64,000 nt of DNA. Source: Bradyrhizobium elkanii USDA 76. Lineage in GTDB: Bacteria; Pseudomonadota; Alphaproteobacteria; Rhizobiales; Xanthobacteraceae. A program made the position numbers and the translations under genes. This document shows, one piece after another, positions 17,576 to 25,924 of the stretch (its first letter is position 1; each line of letters opens with the position of its first letter). The stretch is from NCBI RefSeq assembly GCF_023278185.1, contig NZ_CP066356.1:620001-684000 (forward strand), in the 5' to 3' direction. Under the pieces are notes generated by a model. The model did not search any database. It was not told where the DNA came from and saw nothing but the letters and a program-made list of their open reading frames with translations.

Positions 17576-19327
17576 ATGGCAGCCGCGCCCGCTGTCCGGC
17601 GTTCCGAACTGGCTGAGGCGCTGCGCGCTTGCCGCAGCGCCTTTATCGGCGTCGGCCTCATCAGTTGCATGATCAACCTGCTGTACCTGACAGGTTCGAT
17701 GTTCATGCTGCAAGTCTACGACCGGGTGCTGCCGAGCCGCAGCGTTCCCACCCTGGTCGGCCTCGTGGCCATCGCCGCGGTCCTCTACATCGCCCAGGGC
17801 GTGCTCGATCTGCTGCGTGGACGAATCCTCGGCCGCGTCGGCACCTCACTCGACGAAGCGCTCAACGCACGGGTGTTCGACACCGTCGTGCGGCTGCCGC
17901 TGATGGCGGGCAATCGCAGCGAAGGCCTGCAGCCGCTGCGCGACCTCGACAATGTGCGCTCCTTCCTCGGCAGCATGGGTCCCGGCGCCTTCTTCGATCT
18001 GCCCTGGCTGCCGTTCTACATGGTGATCTGCTTTGCTTTCCATTGGCTGCTTGGCGTCACGGCGCTGGTCGGCGCGATCATCCTGGTGACGCTGACGCTG
18101 ATCACCGAATACTTGTCGCGCACGCCGGCCAAGGAAGCGATGACGCTCGCGGCGCGGCGCAACGATCTTGCCGCCTCCAGCCGCCGCAATGCCGAGGTGC
18201 TGGTGGCGATGGGCATGGCCGGCCGCATGAACAAGCGCTGGAACGAGGCCAACGAGGAATACCTGTCCGGCAACCAGCGTGCGAGTGACGTCACCGGCGG
18301 GCTCGGTGCGGTCGCCAAGGTGCTGCGCATGATGCTGCAGTCCGCCGTGCTGGCGGTCGGCGCCTATCTCGTGATCCATCAGGAGGCCACCGGCGGCATC
18401 ATCATCGCCGGCTCGATCCTGAGCGCGCGGGCGCTGGCGCCGGTCGATCTCGCGATCGCGCATTGGAAGGGCTTCGTCGCCGCGCGGCAGAGCTGGCAGC
18501 GGCTCAACCGTCTGCTGCAGCAGATGCCGGCACGCCCCGAGCAGACGCTGTTGCAGGCACCGGAGAAGAAGCTTTCGGTCGAAGCCGTGACCATGGTCGC
18601 GCCGGGCGACCAGCGCGCCATCGTGCAGGATATCACCTTCGCCGTCGAGGCCGGCAGCGGCGTCGGCGTGATCGGCCCGAGCGGCTCCGGCAAGTCGTCG
18701 CTGATCCGGGCGCTGGTCGGCGTCTGGATGCCGGCGCGGGGCAAGGTACGGCTCGACGGCGCCGCGCTCGACCAGTGGTCGTCGGACCAGCTCGGCCGTC
18801 ATGTCGGCTATTTGCCGCAGGACGTCGAACTGTTCGCCGGTACGGTCGCGCAGAACATCTGCCGGTTCGATCCCGAGGCCAAGTCGGACGGCATCATCGC
18901 GGCGGCCAAGGAGGCCGGCGTGCATGAGATGATCATCAAGATGCGCGAGGGCTACGACACCCAGGTCGGCGAGCAGGGCACCGCGCTCTCCGCCGGCCAG
19001 GCGCAACGCGTGGCGCTGGCGCGTGCGCTGTACGGCAATCCGTTCCTGATCGTGCTGGATGAGCCGAACTCCAATCTCGACAGCGAAGGCGACGAGGCCC
19101 TGACCCGCGCGGTGCGCGGCGCCCGCGAGCGCGGCGCGGTCGTCATCGTGGTTGCGCACCGGCCGATCGGCATCGAGGGCGTCGACCATCTGCTGGTACT
19201 GAAGGACGGACGCATGCAGACCTTCGGGCCGAAGGAGGCCGTGCTTGCGCAGGTGCTGCAGCGTGCCGCGCCGCCGGTGCCGACGCCGATCAAGATCGTC
19301 GCGGATGCGGGAGCCGCCAAGTCATGA
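17576..19327 (+). CDS. Type I secretion system permease/ATPase (PrtD/AprD family)
   Basis: This 583-aa exporter half-transporter has an N-terminal six-helix membrane domain (about 20-310) and a nucleotide-binding domain with Walker A GPSGSGKSS (about 369), signature LSAGQAQR (about 471) and Walker B LIVLDEP (about 491). There is no C39 peptidase or CLD domain, so it fits RTX-type cargo without leader processing. ATG 17576 is preferred over an in-frame TTG at 17558. The preceding 130 bp are AT-rich and probably hold the promoter. The stop overlaps the HlyD-type gene by ATGA. No TolC-like outer-membrane gene and no cargo gene are adjacent; the VCBS protein at the window start is a candidate cargo. 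Confidence 0.92.
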   Translation: MAAAPAVRRSELAEALRACRSAFIGVGLISCMINLLYLTGSMFMLQVYDRVLPSRSVPTLVGLVAIAAVLYIAQGVLDLLRGRILGRVGTSLDEALNARVFDTVVRLPLMAGNRSEGLQPLRDLDNVRSFLGSMGPGAFFDLPWLPFYMVICFAFHWLLGVTALVGAIILVTLTLITEYLSRTPAKEAMTLAARRNDLAASSRRNAEVLVAMGMAGRMNKRWNEANEEYLSGNQRASDVTGGLGAVAKVLRMMLQSAVLAVGAYLVIHQEATGGIIIAGSILSARALAPVDLAIAHWKGFVAARQSWQRLNRLLQQMPARPEQTLLQAPEKKLSVEAVTMVAPGDQRAIVQDITFAVEAGSGVGVIGPSGSGKSSLIRALVGVWMPARGKVRLDGAALDQWSSDQLGRHVGYLPQDVELFAGTVAQNICRFDPEAKSDGIIAAAKEAGVHEMIIKMREGYDTQVGEQGTALSAGQAQRVALARALYGNPFLIVLDEPNSNLDSEGDEALTRAVRGARERGAVVIVVAHRPIGIEGVDHLLVLKDGRMQTFGPKEAVLAQVLQRAAPPVPTPIKIVADAGAAKS

Positions 19328-20634
19328 CCGATCAACCGCGCAACGCACATCGCTCGATCCGCAAGCATCTGATCGTCGGCCTCGCCGTGGTTCTGGTTCT
19401 CGGTGGCGGCGTCGGCGGCTGGGCGGCAACGGTGCCGATCTCGGGCGCGCTGATCGCGCCGGGCTCGGTGGTGGTCGAATCCAACGTCAAGAAGGTGCAG
19501 CATCCGACCGGCGGCGTGGTCGGCGAGGTGCGGGTGCGCGACGGCGACGTGGTCAAGGCGGGCGACATCGTCGTGCGCCTCGACGAGACCGTCGTGAAGG
19601 CCAGCCTCGCGATCGTGGTCAAGACGCTGAACGGTCTTTATGCGCGCGCGGCCCGGCTCGAGGCCGAGCAGCAGGGCCGCGACAAGATCGCTTTCCCGCC
19701 GCAGCTGCTCGAGCAGGCCAAGGAGCCGGACGTTCGCGACATCATGGCGAGCGAAACCAAGCTGTTCGAGGTCCGCGTCAACGGCCGCACCGGCCAGAAG
19801 GCGCAGCTGCGCGAGCGCGTCACCCAGCTCAACGAGGAGATCTCCGGCCTGCAGGCGCAGGAGAGCGCCAAGGACAAGGAGATCGCGCTGGTGCAGCAGG
19901 AGCTGGTCGGCGTCCGCCAGCTCTATGAGCAGCATCTGGTGCAGCTGACCCGCCTGACCACGCTCGAGCGCGACGCGGCGCGGCTCTCCGGCGAGCGCGC
20001 GCAGTACATCGCCTCGCGCGCGCAGGCCAAGGGCAAGATCACCGAGACCGAGTTGCAGATCATCCAGGTCGACAAGGACATGCTGTCGGAGGTCTCGAAG
20101 GACCTGCGCGAGACCAATGACAAAATCGGCGAGTTCGTCGAGCGCAAGGTGACCGCCGAGGACCAGCTCCGCCGCATCGATATCCGCGCGCCGCAGGACG
20201 GCGTGGTGCTGCAGTCGACCGTGCACACCGTCGGCGGCGTCATCACGGCGGGCGACGCCATCATGATGATCGTGCCGAAGGCCGACGATCTGTCGGTCGA
20301 GGCCAAGGTAAATCCGCAGGACATCGACAAGCTGCAGGTCGGACAGAAGACCGTGCTGCGGCTCTCCGCGTTCAACCAGCGCACCACGCCGGAGCTGAAC
20401 GGCGTCGTCACCCGCGTCTCCGCCGACGTCACCACCGACCAGCGCACCGGGCAGAGCTATTACACCATCCGCGTCTCGATGCCGCCGGAAGAAGTCGCGC
20501 GCCTCGGCAGCGAGGTGAAGATCATCCCGGGCATGCCGGTGGAAGCCTTCGTGCAGACCGGCGACCGCACCATGCTGTCCTATCTGATGAAGCCGATGAG
20601 CGACCAGTTCATGCGCTCGTTCCGCGAGAAGTGA
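19324..20634 (+). CDS. HlyD-family type I secretion periplasmic adaptor (PrtE/AprE-like)
   Basis: This 436-aa membrane-fusion protein has a short cytoplasmic tail, one transmembrane helix (about 16-37), a lipoyl-like half-motif with GGVVGEVRVRDGDVVKAGD, a long charged coiled-coil hairpin (about 95-285), the second lipoyl half (IRAPQDGVVLQSTVHTVGG) and a beta-barrel end with the family PGMPVEAFVQTGDRT motif. It bridges the ABC protein encoded just upstream (ATGA overlap) to an outer-membrane channel that is not in the window. A family C palindrome follows the stop. Confidence 0.93.
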   Translation: MTDQPRNAHRSIRKHLIVGLAVVLVLGGGVGGWAATVPISGALIAPGSVVVESNVKKVQHPTGGVVGEVRVRDGDVVKAGDIVVRLDETVVKASLAIVVKTLNGLYARAARLEAEQQGRDKIAFPPQLLEQAKEPDVRDIMASETKLFEVRVNGRTGQKAQLRERVTQLNEEISGLQAQESAKDKEIALVQQELVGVRQLYEQHLVQLTRLTTLERDAARLSGERAQYIASRAQAKGKITETELQIIQVDKDMLSEVSKDLRETNDKIGEFVERKVTAEDQLRRIDIRAPQDGVVLQSTVHTVGGVITAGDAIMMIVPKADDLSVEAKVNPQDIDKLQVGQKTVLRLSAFNQRTTPELNGVVTRVSADVTTDQRTGQSYYTIRVSMPPEEVARLGSEVKIIPGMPVEAFVQTGDRTMLSYLMKPMSDQFMRSFREK

Positions 20635-20658
20635 GCCGCGCGCTATCCGGAGTTGACC

Positions 20659-20760
20659 CGTCATCCTGAGGAGCCTGCGCAGCAGGCGTCTCGAAGGATG
20701 CACGGCCCCGTGGTGGCCGTCGATCCTTCGAGACGCGCTTCGCGCTCCTCAGGATGACGG
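20659..20760. repeat. REP-like palindromic element, family C
   Basis: The left arm CGTCATCCTGAGGAGC with GTCTCGAAGGATG is mirrored by TCCTTCGAGACG and GCTCCTCAGGATGACGG. It sits between convergent hlyD-type and cinA-type genes. Other copies: 55653-55750 and 60855-60989. Confidence 0.85.
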
Positions 20761-20818
20761 GGAGAGATTGAGCTCTTAGGCGCCGATCCGGCATCGTCGG
20801 GTGCGTCCGCGTGAGCGA

Positions 20819-21301
20819 TTACTGTTCCAGATTCTTCAACAACAGCTCCAGCGCCGCCTTGGCAAATGCCTGCATGTTCGCCTGCCGGTCGCCGCTCGCG
20901 GTCTCCAGCGTGATTACCTGCTGCCGGGGGCCTGCGACCGCCATGCAGCTGTGGCCGGCGGCATCGCCGTAGCGGTTGCCGGTCGGGCCGGCGGCACCGG
21001 TCTCCGACAATCCCCAGTCGGTTGCGAGGCGCTCGCGGATCTGCCGCGCCAGCAATTGCGCGTAGGGTTCCGACGACGAACGGAGCCCGCGCATGGCATC
21101 GTCGGAAATATCCATCAGCGCGCGCCGCGCGCCGCGGGTGTAGATCACGCCGCCGCCGAGGAAATAGGCCGACGCGCCGGGAACCGCGAGCAGCGATGCG
21201 GAGATCAGTCCGCCGGTCGAGGATTCCGCGACCGCGATCGTCTGCTTGTTCGCGATCAGTTTTGCGGCGACCTGTTCGGCGATGGATGTGAGCGCGTTCA
21301 T
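20819..21301 (-). CDS. pncC: CinA-family nicotinamide-nucleotide amidohydrolase (PncC domain)
   Basis: This 160-aa protein consists of the CinA C-terminal domain only, with no N-terminal MoCF domain, as in stand-alone PncC enzymes that recycle NMN to NaMN plus ammonia. Conserved motifs are AESSTGGLISASL (about 25-37), GGGVIYT and LSETGAAGPTG (about 95-105). Start 21301 follows GAGGAAGAAGG; a longer frame up to 21427 has no support. It is divergent from the amidohydrolase pair. In proteobacteria it acts in pyridine nucleotide salvage; a role in competence is only historical naming. Confidence 0.85.
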   Translation of the reverse strand: MNALTSIAEQVAAKLIANKQTIAVAESSTGGLISASLLAVPGASAYFLGGGVIYTRGARRALMDISDDAMRGLRSSSEPYAQLLARQIRERLATDWGLSETGAAGPTGNRYGDAAGHSCMAVAGPRQQVITLETASGDRQANMQAFAKAALELLLKNLEQ

Positions 21302-21474
21302 CGGCCTTCTTCCTCGTTGCTTGCCATGAAAATCCCGTGGGGCGTTCTGCCTTCCTAGCACAGCACGCAGGCCCTTGCCGAGTTGCAGGCCGCGGCATGG
21401 CCTGCTTGAATGCGAGCCAAGAACCAAGCGCCGCCCGACAAGCTTGTCGTGAGAGCGTGCGCGGAGGAAACATC

Positions 21475-22551
21475 ATGACGTCGCCGATCGCGGGCGGCGT
21501 GGATTGCGATCTGCATCCCGCCGTACCTCACCTCACCAGCCTGCTGCCGTACATGAACGACTACTGGCGCGACCAGGTGACGACGCGCGGCATGACCGAC
21601 CTGATCTCGCAATCCTATCCGACCAATTCGCCGATCTCGTCGCGGCCGGACTGGCGTCCCGCGCAGGGCAAGCCGGGCTCGAGCCTTGCGGACATGCAGC
21701 GCCAGGCGCTCGACAGGTTCGGCACGGCCTACGGCATCTGCAATCCGCTCTACGGCGTGCAGATGGTGTTCTCCGAGGACATGGCCGATGCGTTCTGCCG
21801 CGCGCTGAACGACTGGCTGGTCAAGGAATGGCTCGACAAGGACGATCGCCTGCGCGGCTCGATCGTGATCCCGGTGCAGAGCATCGAGAAGGCGGTCGCC
21901 GAGATCGAGCGCTGTGCGCAGGACAAGCGCTTCGTACAGGTGCTGATGCTCGTGATGGGCGACATGCCGCTCGGCAAGCGCCACTATTGGCCGATCTACG
22001 CCGCGGCGGAACGGCTCGGCCTGCCGGTCGGCATCCATGCCGGCAGCGCCTATCACAATCCGCCGACCTCGGTCGGCTGGGGCTCCTATCACATCGAGGA
22101 TTATGTCGCGCAGGCGCAGGCGTTCCAGACCCAGCTCACCAGCCTGATCGTCGAGGGCGTGTTCGCGCGCCATCCGAACCTGAAAATGGTGATGCTGGAG
22201 TCCGGCTTCACCTGGCTGCCGCCATTCCTGTGGCGGCTGCACAAGTTCTGGCGCGGCGTGCGCATGGAGACCCCGTGGGTCGACCGCGCGCCGCTGGAGA
22301 TTGTGCGCAGCAACATCCGCTTCTCGCTGCAGCCGGTCGATGCGCCGCCGGACGGAGACACGCTGAACCGCTTGTTCGACCATATGCAGTCGGACGAATT
22401 GATCCTATTCTCATCAGATTATCCGCATTGGCAGTTCGACGGTGACGAGGTGCTGCCGCAGGGGTTGTCGCAGGATCTGGTACGCAAGATCATGATCGAT
22501 AATCCGCATGCGACCTATGGCCGGCTCAAGGTGAAGGAGATGACGCCATGA
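21475..22551 (+). CDS. Amidohydrolase family protein (Amidohydro_2, ACMSD-like)
   Basis: This 358-aa metal-dependent TIM-barrel hydrolase or decarboxylase has motif 1 at VDCDLHP (D12, H14), the middle histidine in GIHAG (about residue 184), a HPNLKMVMLESGFTWLP block, and the terminal SSDYPHWQFD aspartate motif. The start at ATG 21475 is set by GCGGAGGAAAC upstream. It overlaps by ATGA a second, related amidohydrolase gene and is followed by a Rieske protein gene. This layout resembles catabolic clusters for aromatic or cyclic carboxylates, but the substrate is not evident. Confidence 0.88.
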   Translation: MTSPIAGGVDCDLHPAVPHLTSLLPYMNDYWRDQVTTRGMTDLISQSYPTNSPISSRPDWRPAQGKPGSSLADMQRQALDRFGTAYGICNPLYGVQMVFSEDMADAFCRALNDWLVKEWLDKDDRLRGSIVIPVQSIEKAVAEIERCAQDKRFVQVLMLVMGDMPLGKRHYWPIYAAAERLGLPVGIHAGSAYHNPPTSVGWGSYHIEDYVAQAQAFQTQLTSLIVEGVFARHPNLKMVMLESGFTWLPPFLWRLHKFWRGVRMETPWVDRAPLEIVRSNIRFSLQPVDAPPDGDTLNRLFDHMQSDELILFSSDYPHWQFDGDEVLPQGLSQDLVRKIMIDNPHATYGRLKVKEMTP

Positions 22552-23657
22552 ACATCCAGCTCCGCGAGCGTCCCGAAACCGCATCGCCGACCGGCGTCAA
22601 GACCGCGATCGCCGACTGCGACATCCATCCGGCCCGCGCCACCAAGGACGAGCTGTATCCGTATCTCGAAAAACGCTGGCACGCGCATCTCGAGACCTTC
22701 GGCGTCCATGCCTATCAGGGCATGATGGAAGGCCCACCCTATCCGAAGGCGCAGCCGAATGCGTCGCGCCGCGATGCCTATCCGCCGGAAGGCGGCCCGC
22801 AGGGCTCGTCGCTGTCCTTCATGCAGAAGCAGCACCTCGATCCCAACAATGTCGCGCTCGGCGTGCTCAACCCGCTCAACACCGGGCAGGGCATCCGCAA
22901 CCAGGATCTCGCCGGCGCGATCTGCTCCGCCATCAACGATTGGCAGATTGAGAAGTGGACCAGCAAGGACTCGCGGCTGAAAGGCTCGGTCGTCGTCGCC
23001 AATGAGGATGGCATGTCGGCCGCCGCCGAAATTCGCAAGCGCGCGGGCGACAAGAATTTCGTCCAGGTGCTGCTGCTGAGCCGCAATGTCGAGCCGCTCG
23101 GCCAGCGCCGTTACTGGCCGATCTATGAGGCGGCGCAGGACGCCGGCCTTCCGATCGGCGTGCACGCCTTCGGCTTCGGCGGCAACCCGATTACCGCGTC
23201 GGGATGGCCGAGCTACTATATCGAGGAGATGGTCGGGCATTCGCAGTGCCAGCAGACCGCGCTGGCGAGCCTCGTGCTCGAGGGCGTGTTCGAACGCTTC
23301 CCGAAATTGAAGATGGTGATGGTCGAGGCCGGGTTCGGCTGGGCCCCGTCGCTGGCCTGGCGGCTCGACAAGGTGTTTTCGCGGCTGCATGCCGAAGTGC
23401 CGCATCTGAAGCGCAAGCCGTCGGAATATATCCGCGACCACATCTGGTGGACGACGCAGCCGATGGAGGATCCGGAGAGCCGCGACCATCTGTTCCAGAC
23501 CATCGAGTGGATCGGCTGGGACAGACTGTTGTTCGCGACCGATTATCCGCATTGGGATTACGACGAGCCGTCGCGCGTGCTGCCGGCCGGCGTCAGCGAT
23601 GCCAATCGCCAGGCGTTCTATCTCGACAACGCCAGGCAGCTGTACGGTATCGCATGA
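22548..23657 (+). CDS. Amidohydrolase family protein (Amidohydro_2), tandem paralogue
   Basis: This 369-aa paralogue of the preceding gene shares the fold and motifs: ADCDIHP (D25, H27), IGVHAFGFGGNP, FPKLKMVMVEAGFGWAPSL and FATDYPHWDYDEP. The start overlaps the upstream stop (ATGA), so the two products may act as a heteromer or on successive intermediates. The stop codon lies within the left arm of a palindromic repeat (23652-23697), so insertion of the element probably shaped the C-terminus (YGIA). Confidence 0.88.
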   Translation: MNIQLRERPETASPTGVKTAIADCDIHPARATKDELYPYLEKRWHAHLETFGVHAYQGMMEGPPYPKAQPNASRRDAYPPEGGPQGSSLSFMQKQHLDPNNVALGVLNPLNTGQGIRNQDLAGAICSAINDWQIEKWTSKDSRLKGSVVVANEDGMSAAAEIRKRAGDKNFVQVLLLSRNVEPLGQRRYWPIYEAAQDAGLPIGVHAFGFGGNPITASGWPSYYIEEMVGHSQCQQTALASLVLEGVFERFPKLKMVMVEAGFGWAPSLAWRLDKVFSRLHAEVPHLKRKPSEYIRDHIWWTTQPMEDPESRDHLFQTIEWIGWDRLLFATDYPHWDYDEPSRVLPAGVSDANRQAFYLDNARQLYGIA

Positions 23658-23697
23658 TCCGAAAAAGTGGGAACCGGTTTTTCGAATCAGATCATGC
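23652..23697. repeat. Short palindromic element, family G (GCATGATC..GATCATGC)
   Basis: Terminal 8-bp arms GCATGATC and GATCATGC enclose an inner CGAAAAA..TTTTTCG stem with loop GTGGGAACCGG. It supplies the stop codon of the upstream amidohydrolase gene. Related elements are at 27356-27402, 28911-28979 and 40740-40839. Confidence 0.75.
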
Positions 23698-23710
23698 GTG
23701 AGAACGATTG

Positions 23711-24124
23711 ATGGCGCGTCATGTGATCGCCCCGGTGGACGAGCTGCCGCCGGGCTCGCGAAAATTCCTCGAGATCGACGGACGGCCGATCGCGGTCTTC
23801 AACGTCAAGGGCGAGTTTTTCGGCCTGCTGAACCGCTGCCCGCATCAGGGCGCGGCGCTGTGCGAGGGGCCGCTGATCGGGCTCGCCTCATCGTCCGACC
23901 CCGGCGAGATCGAATATACGAAGCTCGGCGAAATCCTGCGCTGCCCCTGGCACGGCTGGGAATTCGATATCCGCACCGGCCAGTCCTATTGCGACCCGCG
24001 CCGCTTCCGCGTGCGCGCCTATCCGGTCAGCGTCGAGCCGGGCACCAATGTGGTGAAGGGGCCGTATGTCGCCGAGACCATCAAGGTCGCGGTGGAGAGC
24101 GACTACGTGGTGGTGGATTTGTAG
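23711..24124 (+). CDS. Rieske [2Fe-2S] ferredoxin-type protein
   Basis: This 137-aa single-domain Rieske protein has cluster ligands C43-P-H45 (RCPHQGAALC) and C78-P-W-H81 (RCPWHGWEFD). It has no catalytic mononuclear-iron domain and no membrane helix, so it is a soluble electron carrier of the ferredoxin component type. It follows the two amidohydrolase genes on the same strand and could supply electrons to an oxygenase, but none is encoded nearby. ATG 23711 is preferred over the TTG one codon earlier. Confidence 0.9.
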   Translation: MARHVIAPVDELPPGSRKFLEIDGRPIAVFNVKGEFFGLLNRCPHQGAALCEGPLIGLASSSDPGEIEYTKLGEILRCPWHGWEFDIRTGQSYCDPRRFRVRAYPVSVEPGTNVVKGPYVAETIKVAVESDYVVVDL

Positions 24125-24166
24125 CCGCGACCGTCCCGAAACCCTGTTCACCGGAGATGGCAATCG

Positions 24167-24751
24167 GTGAGCGTCATGCAAAGCATACTCTTGCGGGCGT
24201 TTGGCCGTCCTCGGGGTCTCCTGGGCAGGCTCGGCGGCATGATCATGGCGCGCACCAATGCCGATTGCGGCGCGTGGGTCGCAGATCGCCTCGAGGTCGG
24301 ACCTGATGACAGCGTGCTCGAGATCGGGTTTGGTCCGGGCGCCGTCATTCATCGCCTGTCGATATTGGTGCCGGCGGGACGCATCGCGGGCATCGATCCG
24401 TCGCAGGAGATGGTCGGGCAAGCTCGCGCCCGGAACGTGGCCGCGATCGAGGATGGTCGTGTCGAGCTTCGGCTTGGCTCCGTTGAGCGCATGCCATTCG
24501 ATGCGGATAGCTTCGACAAGGTGCTGGCGATCAACTCGATGCAAGTCTGGCCGGACGCCGTCGCCGGGCTACGGGAGGTCCGGCGCGTGATGAAGCCGAG
24601 CGGCAGGATCGCACTCGGCTTTACGCGCTACTCCGGACAGCCCAAGGAAGGGGTGGCGGAAAAGTTGGCAGCAGCCGGCTTCTCGCAGGCTCGGCTGGTC
24701 GAGACAGATGAGTGGTTCTGCGCTCTGGCGACAAAGCCCGATGCAGGATGA
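24167..24751 (+). CDS. Class I SAM-dependent methyltransferase
   Basis: This 194-aa methyltransferase has motif I VLEIGFGPG (about 45-53), acidic motif II AGIDPSQEM and the motif IV region FDKVLAINSMQVW, as in UbiE/Methyltransf_11 proteins. Its N-terminal GRPRGLLGRLGGMIMARTN segment recurs in small stand-alone family members. The GTG start at 24167 is set by GGAG 10 nt upstream; ATG 24176 would be too far from it. It is 42 bp after the Rieske gene. The acceptor substrate is unknown. Confidence 0.85.
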   Translation: MSVMQSILLRAFGRPRGLLGRLGGMIMARTNADCGAWVADRLEVGPDDSVLEIGFGPGAVIHRLSILVPAGRIAGIDPSQEMVGQARARNVAAIEDGRVELRLGSVERMPFDADSFDKVLAINSMQVWPDAVAGLREVRRVMKPSGRIALGFTRYSGQPKEGVAEKLAAAGFSQARLVETDEWFCALATKPDAG

Positions 24752-24790
24752 GTTCGCAAGCCGGGCTACGCTGCGCTAACCCTCCGCCAT

Positions 24791-25924
24791 TCATTCCGTC
24801 ATCATCTGCCGTTCCCGCGCATAGCGCACCAGCGCGACGAAGCGGTAGATGCCGTGCACGAATTTTCCGTAGGGCATGGTGATGAACAGCGCGAACACCA
24901 CGCCGAGATGCAGCGCCAGCAGCGGGCCCATCGCGGCGGTCTCGCGCCACAGCAGCAGGGCGAGGCCGGTAATGCTGGTCAGGAACAGCATCAGGATGAA
25001 CGCGGTGTCCATGCCCATGCGCTGCTCGTCGACCAGCACGCGGTCGCGCTTCCATTTCTCCGACAGGAGTCCGAGCGGGCCGACCACGAGCCCGACGCCG
25101 CCGAGCGTGCCGAGCACCACGGGCAGGTCCCACCACGCATAGGGCGCCTCGCGCGCCAGGAGGTAATGATACAGCGTGCCGACGCAGGTCGCGGCGAAGC
25201 ACAGCGCGAAGCCATAGAAGGTGAAGTGGTGATACAGCTTGCGGCGGTCGGTCGGCTGGTCGTCCTCGTTGAAGCAGCCGACACCGCCGCCGTCGAGATA
25301 GCGCAGCTCGCCGGCGTCGCGGACCGCCTGCAACAACGCCTTCGCATCCGTCGTCATGCCGACCGGCTCGCCGATGTCGCGCCAGAACGCGCGCACGCCC
25401 ATCACCAGCGCCAGGATCGCGTAGAGCAGGGCGGCGCCGAACAGCAGCGCCATCGCATTGTGCGGCATCAGTTTGTAGAACGCGCCGGGACCGGTGTGGA
25501 TGCCGGTGAGCTCGCCGCGATCATTGACCGCGGCGAAGCCGAAGATGAAGGCGGCGACGCTGAGCGCTGCGATCAGGCTGATGACGAGGCCGTTGCGCGC
25601 GAACGCGCCGGCAAAGGCGCGGGGCCAGGCATAGGCGGCATAGGATTCGGCGCGCGCGACCGCGAGCGTCTTCGGTACATTGACGTTGAATTCGTGCGGC
25701 GGCGAGAACTGGCAGTCGGTGTAGCAGGCGCCGCAGCCATGGCAGAGGTTGGCGAGGTAGTTGAGATCGCCGTCGGAGAAGGCGCGGCGCATCTCCATCG
25801 CGGGAAACACCGCGCACAGGCCCTCGCAATAGCGGCAGGAATTGCATACCGTCATCAGACGGTCGGCTTCCTGCAAGATCCTCGTCCCGTGCATCGCGTC
25901 AGTCCCGCCTTCAGTTCCGCGCAT
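24791..25924 (-). CDS. tcuB: Tricarballylate utilisation protein TcuB (4Fe-4S, membrane)
   Basis: This 377-aa electron-transfer partner of TcuA passes electrons from FADH2 to the membrane. Two ferredoxin-like cysteine clusters occur near the N-terminus (CNSCRYCEGLC and CHGCGACYTDC), followed by six or so transmembrane helices of the CobZ/TcuB C-terminal domain. The ATG at 25924 overlaps tcuA by 14 bp; an ATG at 25894 is an alternative start. It is the last gene of the LysR-tcuC-tcuA-tcuB group on the minus strand. Confidence 0.88.
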   Translation of the reverse strand: MRGTEGGTDAMHGTRILQEADRLMTVCNSCRYCEGLCAVFPAMEMRRAFSDGDLNYLANLCHGCGACYTDCQFSPPHEFNVNVPKTLAVARAESYAAYAWPRAFAGAFARNGLVISLIAALSVAAFIFGFAAVNDRGELTGIHTGPGAFYKLMPHNAMALLFGAALLYAILALVMGVRAFWRDIGEPVGMTTDAKALLQAVRDAGELRYLDGGGVGCFNEDDQPTDRRKLYHHFTFYGFALCFAATCVGTLYHYLLAREAPYAWWDLPVVLGTLGGVGLVVGPLGLLSEKWKRDRVLVDEQRMGMDTAFILMLFLTSITGLALLLWRETAAMGPLLALHLGVVFALFITMPYGKFVHGIYRFVALVRYARERQMMTE

